The notes: generated by a model not told the origin, from the letters alone. Shown: positions 1 through 6,222, counted from the first letter of the stretch. The stretch is 10,707 nt of DNA from JBKHDT01 sp049974825 (GCA_049974825.1 JBNGDJ010000086.1:1-10707), one strand, 5' to 3'. Program-made: numbers and translations.

Positions 1-95
1 CTCGGCCCGGGCTCCGCAATTCAATGGCTTGCGCCATTGTGCGGCAGGGCATCCGAGACCGGCACGGGAAGGTCTGCATTCGTGCAGACCTTCCC
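1..95 (+). repeat. Modular hairpin repeat, copy R1 (left side cut by window)
   Basis: This is the right-hand part of an interspersed repeat; the left part lies outside the window. Positions 1-50 are identical to 2471-2520 in copy R3, and nearly identical to 9801-9850 in copy R6. Three modules are visible: half of hairpin C (1-12), hairpin D (14-44, stem CAATGGC with GCCATTG) and the terminal hairpin F. Hairpin F has perfect 13-bp arms, GGGAAGGTCTGCA (66-78) and TGCAGACCTTCCC (83-95), around a TTCG loop. It lies 21 bp downstream of the stop codon of the minus-strand DJ-1 family gene, so it would form at the 3' end of that transcript. There is no T-run after it, so it is not a standard intrinsic terminator. 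Confidence 0.88.
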
Positions 96-116
96 AAGCC
101 GTCAAATTGAAATGCC

Positions 117-671
117 TTACCGGGCCAAGGCCTGTTCAACCTTGTCTCGAACCGCCCCCCCTTCAAGGGCTTCGACCAGAGCAAGCGCAAAATCCAGGGC
201 CGTACCCGGACCGCGGCCAGTAATCAGCTTGCCGTCAACCTCCACGGCCGCCCCGGTCACCTCGGCCCCCTCCGCCTCGGCAGCGTCCAGCGCGCCGGGG
301 TAATGGGTCACCCGCCGTCCTGCCAAAAGCCCCGCACGCGCCAGCACCTTCGGGGCCGCGCAAATCGCGGCAACCTGCCGACCGGCTGCCCACTGGGCCT
401 GAACCATGGAAACAACCCGCGGGTCGTCCCTCAGGGTGTTGGCGCCCGGCTGCCCTCCGGGCAGCACGACCAGGTCGAACCCCTCGGCGTCATCCGGCAA
501 TTCATCAATCGTGGCATCCGGCAAGATGACCGTATCCCGGGAGGCCCGCAGTGGCCCGGCTGCCAGCCCGGCCACCACGACCTCCACCCCGGCACGCCGC
601 AGTATGTCGATAACGGAAATCGCCTCAAGCTCTTCAAAGCCCGGGGCCATCAGAATCAAAGCCTTGCTCAT
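117..671 (-). CDS. yajL: DJ-1/PfpI family protein, YajL-like
   Basis: The product is 184 residues, close to the usual 185-200 for the YajL/DJ-1/ThiJ group of small cytoplasmic proteins. Family members have been linked to oxidative-stress protection and to glyoxalase or deglycase-type chemistry; the exact activity is disputed. The flavodoxin-like fold starts with MSKALILMAPGFEELEA, which carries the acidic active-site residue (about Glu16). The reactive cysteine is Cys104 in the nucleophile elbow AAICAAPKVL, and the PGG loop is near residues 71-73. I chose the start at 671 because GGAGG lies 5 bp upstream; a longer reading frame to 767 would translate repeat R2. The gene follows ctpA in the same direction with R2 between them, so it may be read through from ctpA or use a promoter near the repeat. 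A close paralogue rather than the true yajL orthologue is possible. Confidence 0.9.
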   Translation of the reverse strand: MSKALILMAPGFEELEAISVIDILRRAGVEVVVAGLAAGPLRASRDTVILPDATIDELPDDAEGFDLVVLPGGQPGANTLRDDPRVVSMVQAQWAAGRQVAAICAAPKVLARAGLLAGRRVTHYPGALDAAEAEGAEVTGAAVEVDGKLITGRGPGTALDFALALVEALEGGAVRDKVEQALAR

Positions 672-690
672 GTAACCCTCCCTCTTGTCA

Positions 691-899
691 GGGAAGGTCT
701 GCGCAAATGCAGACCTTCCAGCGCAGAGCATGGATGCCCCAATCGGGAATCTGAAGCATTCGTGCAAAGATTCCCTAAATCACCGAGCCCGAGCCGAGCA
801 TATATCGGCCCGGGCGTGTCTTAACTGGGGCCCCGCCAGCTGACGCGTTCAGCTGGCGTCAGCCCACAAAGCCAAGCATGACTTTGTGCAGAGAGTCCT
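691..899 (-). repeat. Modular hairpin repeat, copy R2 (about 209 bp, with an extra hairpin)
   Basis: This copy lies in the 306-bp gap between the S41 protease and DJ-1 genes, inverted relative to R1, R3 and R6. In plus-strand order it holds: hairpin F (arms 692-702 and 709-719); an extra terminal-like hairpin (745-775, arms GGGAATCT and AGATTCCC); hairpin C (787-797 with 805-815, one mismatch); hairpin B (CGCCAGCTGA 834-843 with TCAGCTGGCG 849-858, perfect 10 bp); and hairpin A ending at TTTGTGCAGAGAGTCC (883-898). The extra hairpin takes the place of module D of other copies. The repeat ends 8 bp before the GGAGG of the DJ-1 gene. I see nothing further in 900-977. Confidence 0.88.
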
Positions 900-977
900 T
901 GGACAGGCGAAACAGCAGAGGACGGCCTGCCCCGGAATGCACTTGCAACCGATACGCGGGGCGGACCGTCAGCCAAG

Positions 978-2300
978 TCAGCGACGGGAAACGATGACCA
1001 TGCCCTTGAGCAGGTTGAGCGACTCGTACAAGAGGTAGTCACTGTCGATCAGCGGCTCGCCATCGCGATCCACCGCCAGCTGACGCTTCTGACGGTCCTT
1101 GTCTCCCGCTGCTTCTTCACCGTCCAGGTGTCCGCTCAGGCTGGATTCGGAGAAACGCGGCCGCTCCTCGCCCCGGGTGACCTGCAGGGGGGCCAGAAAA
1201 ACATCCGGCTCGATGCCCTCGGCCTGAATCGACCGCCCGGAGGGCGTGTAGTAACGCGCGGTGGTCAGCTTGATCGCGCCGCCGCCGCTAAGCTCCTGGA
1301 TCGACTGCACCGAGCCCTTGCCGAACGTCCTTTCGCCGGCAATGAGCGCGCGCCCCTCATCCTGAAGGGCACCGGCGACAATCTCTGAAGCGGAGGCGGA
1401 ACCGCCATTGACCAGCACCACGATCGGCGCACCATCAAGCATGTCCCCGGGACGGGCGTTGAATTTCATGTCCGAGTCTTCGACCCGGCCGTCGGTGTAG
1501 ACAATCAAGCCCTCGTCGAGGAAGGCGTCCGCCACACCGACCGCGCCCTGAAGAACGCCCCCGGGGTTGTTGCGCAGATCCAGCACGATTCCGTCGAGCG
1601 GGGCGTCGTTTTCCTCGCGCAGGTCATTGAGCGCCTGGCGCATCTGCTCCACGGTGCCCGACTGGAACTGGGTGATCCGCAAATAGCCATAGCCAGGCTC
1701 CATTATGTGGGCCCGCACGCTGCGCACCCGGATGATGTCTCGCTCGATCGTCACCTCAAAGGGCGCGTCCTCGCCCTCGCGCACCACGGTCAGATCAATT
1801 TCGGTTCCCGGCTCGCCGCGCATTTTCTTGACCGCATCGGCCAGCGTCATGCCCCGGGTGGACTCGCCATCAATACGGACGATCATGTCGCCCCCCAGAA
1901 TGCCGGCGCGCTGGGCCGGCGTATCGTCGATCGGCGCCACCACCTTGACGAAACCGTCTTCCATGCCAACCTCGATGCCGAGCCCGCCGAAGGTGCCGGT
2001 CGTCCCTTCCCGAAGCTGCTTGAACTCGTCAAGGTCAAGATAGTTGGAGTGCGGATCAAGTCCCGCCAGCATCCCGCGGATGGCGTTGTCGAACAGCTCC
2101 TGGTCATCGACCTCGTCAACGTAATCGCTCTTGATCCTCGCCAGAACGTCGGTGAAGGTCCGCAGCTCGTCAAGCGGCAGCGCCGCCTCGGTCGTATCGG
2201 CGGCCTCGCGTTCCGCCACCGCGTTCACCGCGACTGCGGCAGTAAACCCGAGGGCGAGGCCGGCGGCCAGCCAGGTCATCTTGAAAAACCGGTTGCTCAT
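978..2300 (-). CDS. ctpA: S41-family carboxyl-terminal processing protease with PDZ domain (CtpA-like)
   Basis: The 440-residue product is a periplasmic serine protease of the C-terminal processing peptidase family, which trims or degrades envelope proteins. Residues 1-29 form a signal or anchor segment with a hydrophobic run at about 9-27. The PDZ domain spans about 100-175 (TFGGLGIEVG, then GGDMIVRIDG). The S41 core follows, with DLRNNPGGVLQ near 241-251, SASASEI at 301-307 (catalytic Ser303 by spacing) and TFGKGSVQ at 325-332. Lys328 and Gln332 complete the Ser/Lys/Gln site. The start at 2300 gives the signal sequence, though its ribosome site is weak. Pseudomonas aeruginosa has the same envC-like gene/ctpA order, and there CtpA with its lipoprotein partner degrades cell-wall cross-link hydrolases; a similar role here is inference. 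Envelope genes upstream and DJ-1 downstream share its direction, but repeats R3 and R2 separate them. Confidence 0.95.
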   Translation of the reverse strand: MSNRFFKMTWLAAGLALGFTAAVAVNAVAEREAADTTEAALPLDELRTFTDVLARIKSDYVDEVDDQELFDNAIRGMLAGLDPHSNYLDLDEFKQLREGTTGTFGGLGIEVGMEDGFVKVVAPIDDTPAQRAGILGGDMIVRIDGESTRGMTLADAVKKMRGEPGTEIDLTVVREGEDAPFEVTIERDIIRVRSVRAHIMEPGYGYLRITQFQSGTVEQMRQALNDLREENDAPLDGIVLDLRNNPGGVLQGAVGVADAFLDEGLIVYTDGRVEDSDMKFNARPGDMLDGAPIVVLVNGGSASASEIVAGALQDEGRALIAGERTFGKGSVQSIQELSGGGAIKLTTARYYTPSGRSIQAEGIEPDVFLAPLQVTRGEERPRFSESSLSGHLDGEEAAGDKDRQKRQLAVDRDGEPLIDSDYLLYESLNLLKGMVIVSRR

Positions 2301-2390
2301 ATCTTGAATATCACTCGCTGATTCGACCGGGGGTAATGGCCCCGAGAATTGTCTATTCCGGACGTGCTGCCCTCGCGCAGAACTTCTCTA

Positions 2391-2565
2391 TGGAAACTCT
2401 GCACAAAGCCATCCTTGGCTTTGTGGGCTGACGCCAGCTGCGCGTTCAGCAACGCCCGGGCCGATACATGCTCGGCCCGGGCTCCGCAATTCAATGGCTT
2501 GCGCCATTGTGCGGCAGGGCGTCCATGCCCTGCACGGGAAGGCCTGCATTTGTGCAGAGATTCCT
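2391..2565 (+). repeat. Modular hairpin repeat, copy R3 (175 bp, most complete copy)
   Basis: This copy lies in the 416-bp gap between envC and ctpA. The ends are inverted repeats: GGAAACTCTGCACAAA (2392-2407) and TTTGTGCAGAGATTCC (2549-2564), 15 of 16 matching. Inside are six hairpins in a row: A (CACAAAGCCA 2402-2411 with TGGCTTTGTG 2416-2425); an imperfect B (about 2427-2450); C (GCCCGGGCCGA 2454-2464 with TCGGCCCGGGC 2472-2482, perfect 11 bp); D (CCGCA and CAATGGC with GCCATTG and TGCGG, 2484-2514); E (GCAGGGC 2514-2520 with GCCCTGC 2527-2533); and F (about 2537-2565). There is no clear target-site duplication. In the rest of the gap (2301-2390 and 2566-2716) I see no gene. Confidence 0.9.
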
Positions 2566-2716
2566 TGGCTGCCTATCAGTGTAGCACCGGGGCAGACGGG
2601 TCGATGGACACCGTCCCGGTTCAGACGCCCCGACAGACGAATAATTCCCGGCAGGTACATGCCGAACCGAGGTGAGACGGTGCAAAAATCCGCCCCGACC
2701 TGTGCAGGGGTTTGAT

Positions 2717-3943
2717 TCAGCCGGCGCCCGATCGGGCCTGCCGGTAGGGCGCCCAGCTGGCCGGGTCAACCGGCCGGTTGCCCTTGCGCACCTCGAAATA
2801 CAGACCCGGTTCGGCCCGACCGGCCGTGCGCCCGGCCTCCGCCAGCGACTGCCCCCGGCGGACCTGATCGCCCTGCGCGACCAACAGGCGGGTATTGTGT
2901 GCATACAGGCTCAGGTAGCCCCCGGCGTGGCGCAGGATCACCATCTGCCCCAGGCCCGACATCCAGTCGGCAAAGACGACCTGGCCATCGGCCACGGCCC
3001 GGACGGGCATGCCTCGACGGGTTTCAAAAAACAGTCCTTCGGACTTGAGATTCCCCACTCCCAGCGCGGCCCCGTAGCCCCGCGCCACCGAGGCGGTTAC
3101 GGGAATCCCTCCCTCATCCGCCTGCGCGGGCGGAGCCGGCTGCGCTGGCACAGGCTCCGGCGCTGGATCAGGATCGGGGGCTTGCTCAACAACGATCCGG
3201 GCAAGCTCTTCTTCCATACGTGCCTTCCGGTTGCGCAAGTCCGCCAGCCTGGCCTCGCCATCGGCCAGACGCTCTTCGAGCTCGGCCATGTCGGCCTGGC
3301 GACGCGCCCGCAGCGTCGACAGCCGCGTCTTGCGCGCCTCAAGCTCCTGGGCCGTCTGGACCAGCCGGTTCGACTCGGCTTCCAGTTCGGATTCGACTGC
3401 CGCCAGTGCTTCACGAGCCTGACGCCAAGCCACCAATTCGTCCCGGATCGGCGCGATCAGGTGGCGCAGGTAATGCAGGTCGCGCTCGGTGGCCAGCGGG
3501 TCGGCCCCGGCCAGCAACAACTCGACAAGACTGCGATCACCCAGGCGATAGGCCACCGCCAGGCTTGCGGCCAGAGAGTCGGAGAGCGCAGCGACCCGCG
3601 TTTGCAGGGTTTGCCGATCCGTGCGCAGGGTCGCCTGCCGTTTTAGTAGCTGATCCCGCTTTTGGGCCAGCGCATCGATGCGCTCGTCCACTGACGCAAT
3701 TTCGCGCTCGGTGCCTTCAACCCGGTCACGCAGCGATTCCATCTCTTTGGCCAGCGAGGCCAGTTCACGGGACTGGCCCTCGATCTGTTCGGCAAGTTCC
3801 GGCTCGGCCAGGACAGGTGTCGCAGTCAGGTTCAACATGAGCGCGAGGACCGGCCCGATCGCACGAAGGCGGCATGGCCCGAAGCGTCGAACGCCTTCGC
3901 GCCGGAACACCCTGACGGGGCGGGTTTCGTTGCATAAATTCAT
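2717..3943 (-). CDS. envC: EnvC-like murein hydrolase activator (coiled coil plus LytM/M23 domain)
   Basis: The 408-residue product matches EnvC, the periplasmic protein that switches on the amidases AmiA and AmiB to split septal peptidoglycan at cell division. A signal peptide covers about residues 1-46 (hydrophobic core AIGPVLALMLNLT, cleavage probably after PVLA), with an unusually long basic n-region. Residues 50-255 are largely coiled coil, interrupted near 125-175. A Pro/Glu/Ala linker follows (about 255-275), then a LytM-type domain (about 285-400, including VADGQVVFADW and LYFEVRKG). The zinc-binding residues of active LytM peptidases are missing: the first His site reads FFETR and the HxH site reads AHN. 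This is typical of EnvC, which activates rather than cuts. No convincing ribosome site precedes the start at 3943, so the true start could be internal. In many relatives gpmI lies next door, but not here. Confidence 0.93.
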   Translation of the reverse strand: MNLCNETRPVRVFRREGVRRFGPCRLRAIGPVLALMLNLTATPVLAEPELAEQIEGQSRELASLAKEMESLRDRVEGTEREIASVDERIDALAQKRDQLLKRQATLRTDRQTLQTRVAALSDSLAASLAVAYRLGDRSLVELLLAGADPLATERDLHYLRHLIAPIRDELVAWRQAREALAAVESELEAESNRLVQTAQELEARKTRLSTLRARRQADMAELEERLADGEARLADLRNRKARMEEELARIVVEQAPDPDPAPEPVPAQPAPPAQADEGGIPVTASVARGYGAALGVGNLKSEGLFFETRRGMPVRAVADGQVVFADWMSGLGQMVILRHAGGYLSLYAHNTRLLVAQGDQVRRGQSLAEAGRTAGRAEPGLYFEVRKGNRPVDPASWAPYRQARSGAG

Positions 3944-3960
3944 GCGACAGTCGCTTGAAT
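3938..3960. promoter_or_regulatory. 23-bp near-perfect palindrome over the envC start (possible operator)
   Basis: The half-sites ATTCATGCGAC (3938-3948) and GTCGCTTGAAT (3950-3960) mirror each other at 10 of 11 positions around a central A. The site covers the envC start codon (complement of 3941-3943) in the 218-bp gap between divergent envC and arsR. Just beyond it lies a second perfect palindrome, TAGAATTCTA (3967-3976). This is the only AT-rich part of the gap, so promoters probably sit here. Binding by the neighbouring ArsR-family protein is conceivable. However, the outer ATTC and GAAT are 15 bp apart, not the 8 bp described for SqrR sites, so the assignment is speculative. Confidence 0.4.
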
Positions 3961-4161
3961 AAAGGTTAGAATTCTACCGAAAATCCCGTCTTGAGCGGCG
4001 GGCATCTGCGCACCGGCAGGGAAATCCGGCCGCAGACTCAGGAACACTGCAACCCGCTGAGCACGCCGCCCTGGTCGGTGTGCGGCATGGTTGCGAGCCT
4101 GCCCGAAACCAGGGACGAGTGCGGGCGGCATCCTTGAAACTGGCCGGATCCCAAGACGATC

Positions 4162-4491
4162 ATGATGCTTGACGATGACACCTGCACGCCACGACTGATG
4201 GCCAAGGCCGAGGATATCGAACGGGCCTCGCGCTCACTGAAGGCCATGTCGCACCCGCTGCGCCTCAAGATCCTCTGCGTGCTCGGCGAAAACGAAGTCA
4301 GCGTACAGGAAATTGTTGCAGCGGTCGGAACCACTCAGAGCAACATTTCTCAGCATCTGGCCATTCTGCGCGACAAGGGCATTCTGGCCTCGCGCAAGGA
4401 TGCCAACCGCGTGTTCTATCGCGTGTCCGACGCACGCACACTGCGGCTGATCAGCATGATGCAGGAAGTGTTTTGTCCGAACGCACTCTAA
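4162..4491 (+). CDS. ArsR-family regulator, probable persulfide/thiol sensor (SqrR/BigR/YgaV-like)
   Basis: The 109-residue product is a winged-helix ArsR/SmtB-type repressor. The recognition helix region is VSVQEIVAAVGTTQSNISQHLAILR (about 46-70), split by the usual turn, followed by the wing around 79-88 (RKDANRVFYRV). Cys39 (LKILCVL) and Cys105 (EVFCP) are 66 residues apart and sit where SqrR, BigR and YgaV carry the cysteine pair that forms a polysulfide bridge; in SqrR these are Cys41 and Cys107. A third cysteine, Cys8, is near the position of SqrR Cys9. No ELCVCDL metal site of classical ArsR is present. By family knowledge it would repress sulfur-handling genes until reactive sulfur appears; the DUF2892 and rhodanese genes downstream fit this. 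The target and ligand are inference. Starts at 4162 and 4165 are both possible, with weak ribosome sites. Its TAA overlaps the end of repeat R4. Confidence 0.85.
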   Translation: MMLDDDTCTPRLMAKAEDIERASRSLKAMSHPLRLKILCVLGENEVSVQEIVAAVGTTQSNISQHLAILRDKGILASRKDANRVFYRVSDARTLRLISMMQEVFCPNAL

Positions 4492-4536
4492 GGGAACTCT
4501 GCACAAATCCATGAATGGATTTGTGCAGAGTTCCCT
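4491..4536. repeat. Minimal repeat copy R4: perfect 46-bp palindrome
   Basis: Two perfectly complementary 22-bp arms (4491-4512 and 4515-4536) flank a GA spacer. Each arm carries the end sequence of the larger repeats (GGGAACTCTGCACAAATCC), so this looks like both ends joined with modules B-F lost, or an ancestral short form. The first base is the last A of the arsR TAA stop codon. The core GGGAAC...GTTCCC (4492-4535) is bracketed by TAA on both sides, which might be a 3-bp target duplication or simply part of the element. No T-run follows on the plus strand, so it is not a standard terminator, but it would form a very stable hairpin at the arsR 3' end. Confidence 0.92.
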
Positions 4537-4748
4537 AAAAAGCCGGGCAGGAACCTTTGAAACCGGCATCCGGCCAGCCTGGGCGTCGCAGACCTTGAAT
4601 TTCCGTCCGATGGCACAGATATCATGGGCAGCAACCTAACCGGGCAAGGCACAGGACGCCCCCTGCCGCATTTTCCACCTCGACCGGAGCACGGCCGGGG
4701 ATACTCGTCTCCCAATCCATCCCTTGCAAACCCTTCAGGAGAACATTC

Positions 4749-4961
4749 ATGACAACCGATCGCATAGTACGCATTGTCGCCGGCGCCATGATCATGCTGA
4801 CGCTGATCCTTGCCCATGTCACCGGACAGGCAGACCTGAGCAAGCTCAGCTGGCTGTGGCTGACCGCGTTTATTGGACTTAACCTGTTCCAGAGCGGATT
4901 CACTCGTTTCTGCCCCCTCGACAGCATTCTCCAGAAGATGGGCGTTCGTCGGGCCAGCTAA
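4749..4961 (+). CDS. DUF2892 (YgaP-like transmembrane domain) protein
   Basis: This is a 70-residue inner-membrane protein with two predicted helices, about residues 6-24 (IVRIVAGAMIMLTLILAHV) and 33-51 (LSWLWLTAFIGLNLFQSGF). The signature FTRFCPLDSILQKMG follows at about 51-65, with Cys55 at the membrane edge. This is the DUF2892 domain, which in E. coli YgaP forms the membrane part fused to a rhodanese. Here it is a stand-alone gene. A strong ribosome site AGGAG (4737-4741) lies 7 bp before the ATG. It sits between the ArsR-type regulator and a membrane rhodanese, matching the YgaV-YgaP theme of reactive-sulfur handling. Its exact role is unknown. The 4541-4748 gap upstream has no gene I can support. 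Confidence 0.88.
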   Translation: MTTDRIVRIVAGAMIMLTLILAHVTGQADLSKLSWLWLTAFIGLNLFQSGFTRFCPLDSILQKMGVRRAS

Positions 4962-5006
4962 TCCATCCGAACAGGCGCCGCCTGTCACGGCCACTCCCCC
5001 CGATCA

Positions 5007-5025
5007 CCGCCTGCATGGCAGGCGG
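5007..5025. repeat. Short inverted repeat between DUF2892 and rhodanese genes
   Basis: CCGCCTGC (5007-5014) and GCAGGCGG (5018-5025) form an 8-bp stem with a 3-base loop, about 45 bp after the DUF2892 stop. Without a T-run it is not a clear intrinsic terminator, but it could slow or end transcription or shield an RNA 3' end. It is unrelated to the large repeat family. Confidence 0.4.
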
Positions 5026-5165
5026 CAGACTGGGTGGCGGCCCTGTCCGGCTCCGGCCCGAAGCATGGCGCGGGACATTACAGCCCCGTGGCCTGATGAC
5101 TTCGGCATGATCCGCAGCGGGATTGGCGGGGCCCTGTTCCAAACCACAGCGACAGATCCAACGTC

Positions 5166-5594
5166 ATGATGGAATTTATCGATTTCCTGGCCCGGCACTG
5201 GCTTCTCACCGCCGCCGCCGTGGTGCTTGTCGTCATGCTCATCGCAACCGAAGTCTTGAAGAAAATGCGCAAGTTCAAGGATGTCACCGTTGCCCAGGCC
5301 GCCCGGATGGTCGGCGACGAGAACACGCTGGTACTCGACTGCCGCGAACCGGACGAACATCGGGCCGGACACCTCCGCGACAGCGTGCTGATCCCGGTCG
5401 GCTCGCTCAAGGACCGGGTTCAGGAGATTGAAAAGTACCGGGAAAAGCCGGTGCTGGTTTACTGCCGCTCCGGAAACCGCTCTGTCACCGCCTCGAACAT
5501 CCTCGTTTCAGCCGGCTTCACGGACGTGTCCAACATGCTGGGCGGTATCCTGGCCTGGGAAAACGAAAACTACCCGGTCAAGCGAAAGAAGTAA
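5166..5594 (+). CDS. yibN: Membrane-anchored rhodanese (YibN-like sulfurtransferase)
   Basis: The 142-residue product has an N-terminal membrane helix (about residues 11-29, HWLLTAAAVVLVVMLIATE) followed by one cytoplasmic rhodanese domain (about 40-137). The active-site loop CRSGNR at 100-105 is complete, with Cys100 as the persulfide-carrying residue; LDCREPDEH near 57-65 and GGILAWENENYPV near 127-138 are usual rhodanese elements. Such enzymes move sulfane sulfur between thiols. Gene order (rhodanese, thioredoxin-type protein, secB, gpsA) matches the YibN locus of gammaproteobacteria. The nearby ArsR-type regulator and DUF2892 protein suggest a sulfur-detoxification or sulfur-transfer role. 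The start is one of two adjacent ATGs (5166 or 5169) without a strong ribosome site. The stop lies 15 bp before trxC, so the two are probably cotranscribed. Confidence 0.93.
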   Translation: MMEFIDFLARHWLLTAAAVVLVVMLIATEVLKKMRKFKDVTVAQAARMVGDENTLVLDCREPDEHRAGHLRDSVLIPVGSLKDRVQEIEKYREKPVLVYCRSGNRSVTASNILVSAGFTDVSNMLGGILAWENENYPVKRKK

Positions 5595-5609
5595 TCCCGC
5601 AGGATCGCG

Positions 5610-6056
5610 ATGACTTCCATGAGTGACCAGCCCATCCATGTCACCTGCCCCGAATGCGGGGCAACCAACCGGGTCCCCCGCGCGCGCATCGGCCAGGGCC
5701 ATTGCGGCCGATGCAAGTCACCGTTGTTTCCCGGGCGGCCAATCGTTCTGGACCCCGAAAGTCTCCAGCGCCACCTGGCCGGAACCGACCTGCCGCTACT
5801 GCTCGACTGCTGGGCCGAATGGTGTGGCCCCTGCCGGATGCTTGCCCCGGTGCTTGACCAGTTGGCGGCAAATCATCCGGGGCTGCGCGTGGGCAAACTG
5901 GACACGGAGCAGCATGGACAGATGGCGGCGCAACTGGGCATCCGCAGCCTGCCCACCCTGGTCCTATTCATGGGCGGGCAGGAAATGGCACGCGTCAGCG
6001 GCGCCCTCCCGCTGCCCCAGCTTGAACAGTGGCTCAGACAGAACGGCGGGCTTTAG
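5610..6056 (+). CDS. trxC: Thioredoxin TrxC (thioredoxin 2 with zinc finger)
   Basis: The 148-residue product has the thioredoxin-2 layout, a usual family length. An N-terminal zinc site uses Cys13/Cys16 (CPEC) and Cys32/Cys35 (CGRC). A thioredoxin domain follows (about 45-148) with the redox motif WCGPC at 71-75 and the cis-proline at 115 (SLPT). It reduces protein disulfides in the cytoplasm, receiving electrons from thioredoxin reductase; in E. coli trxC responds to oxidative stress via OxyR. AGGA (5601-5604) supports the start at 5610; Met4 at 5619 is an alternative. It lies 15 bp after the rhodanese gene, where E. coli and Pseudomonas carry a glutaredoxin gene. The TAG stop (6054-6056) overlaps the end of repeat R5, in sequence shared by other repeat ends. 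Confidence 0.94.
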   Translation: MTSMSDQPIHVTCPECGATNRVPRARIGQGHCGRCKSPLFPGRPIVLDPESLQRHLAGTDLPLLLDCWAEWCGPCRMLAPVLDQLAANHPGLRVGKLDTEQHGQMAAQLGIRSLPTLVLFMGGQEMARVSGALPLPQLEQWLRQNGGL

Positions 6057-6222
6057 GGAATCTCTGCACGAATGCAGACCTTCCCGTGCCGGTCTCGGAT
6101 GCCCGGCCGCTCAATGGCGCAAGCCATTGAGTCGCGGAGCCCAGGCGTTTCCGAACGCGGGTTCCACCTCCGTTCGGCTGGCACCAGCCCGTAAAGCCGG
6201 GCTTGGCTTTGTGCAGAGCCCC
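6056..6222 (-). repeat. Modular hairpin repeat, copy R5 (about 167 bp, lacks hairpin C)
   Basis: This copy fills most of the trxC-secB gap, inverted relative to R3. Hairpin F comes first (6056-6085, GGGAATCTCTGCA opposite TGCAGACCTTCCC, imperfect near the ends). Module E (6086-6106) is the complement of the R1 version. Hairpin D has perfect 9-bp arms, CTCAATGGC (6110-6118) and GCCATTGAG (6123-6131), with a GCAA loop. A diverged B and A part ends in TTTGTGCAGAG (6208-6218). The GC-rich hairpin C of R1, R2, R3 and R6 is missing, leaving only GGAGCCCAGGCG. The repeat lies between genes normally close together, so secB may need its own promoter in 6223-6289 or rely on read-through. Confidence 0.87.

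Noticed and set aside
672..767. Upstream extension of the DJ-1 family gene.
   Set aside because: It translates repeat R2; GGAGG five bases before the ATG at 671 supports the shorter protein.
2297..2494. Minus-strand reading frame of 65 codons whose product resembles that of another frame at 9681-9962.
   Set aside because: The shared peptides (CGARAEHVS, DGFVQSF) come from translating repeats R3 and R6; there is no ribosome site or known family, so the likeness reflects the DNA repeat.
2681..2713. Possible intrinsic terminator after envC on the minus strand (CCCC...GGGG then a run of five T).
   Set aside because: The stem is only about 4 bp and several bases separate it from the T-run, so support is too weak to list.
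4624..4752. Possible 42-codon gene ending in an ATGA overlap with the DUF2892 start.
   Set aside because: No ribosome site, low-complexity Pro/Gly/Ser-rich product, and the downstream gene has its own strong AGGAG; kept only as a remote leader-peptide idea.
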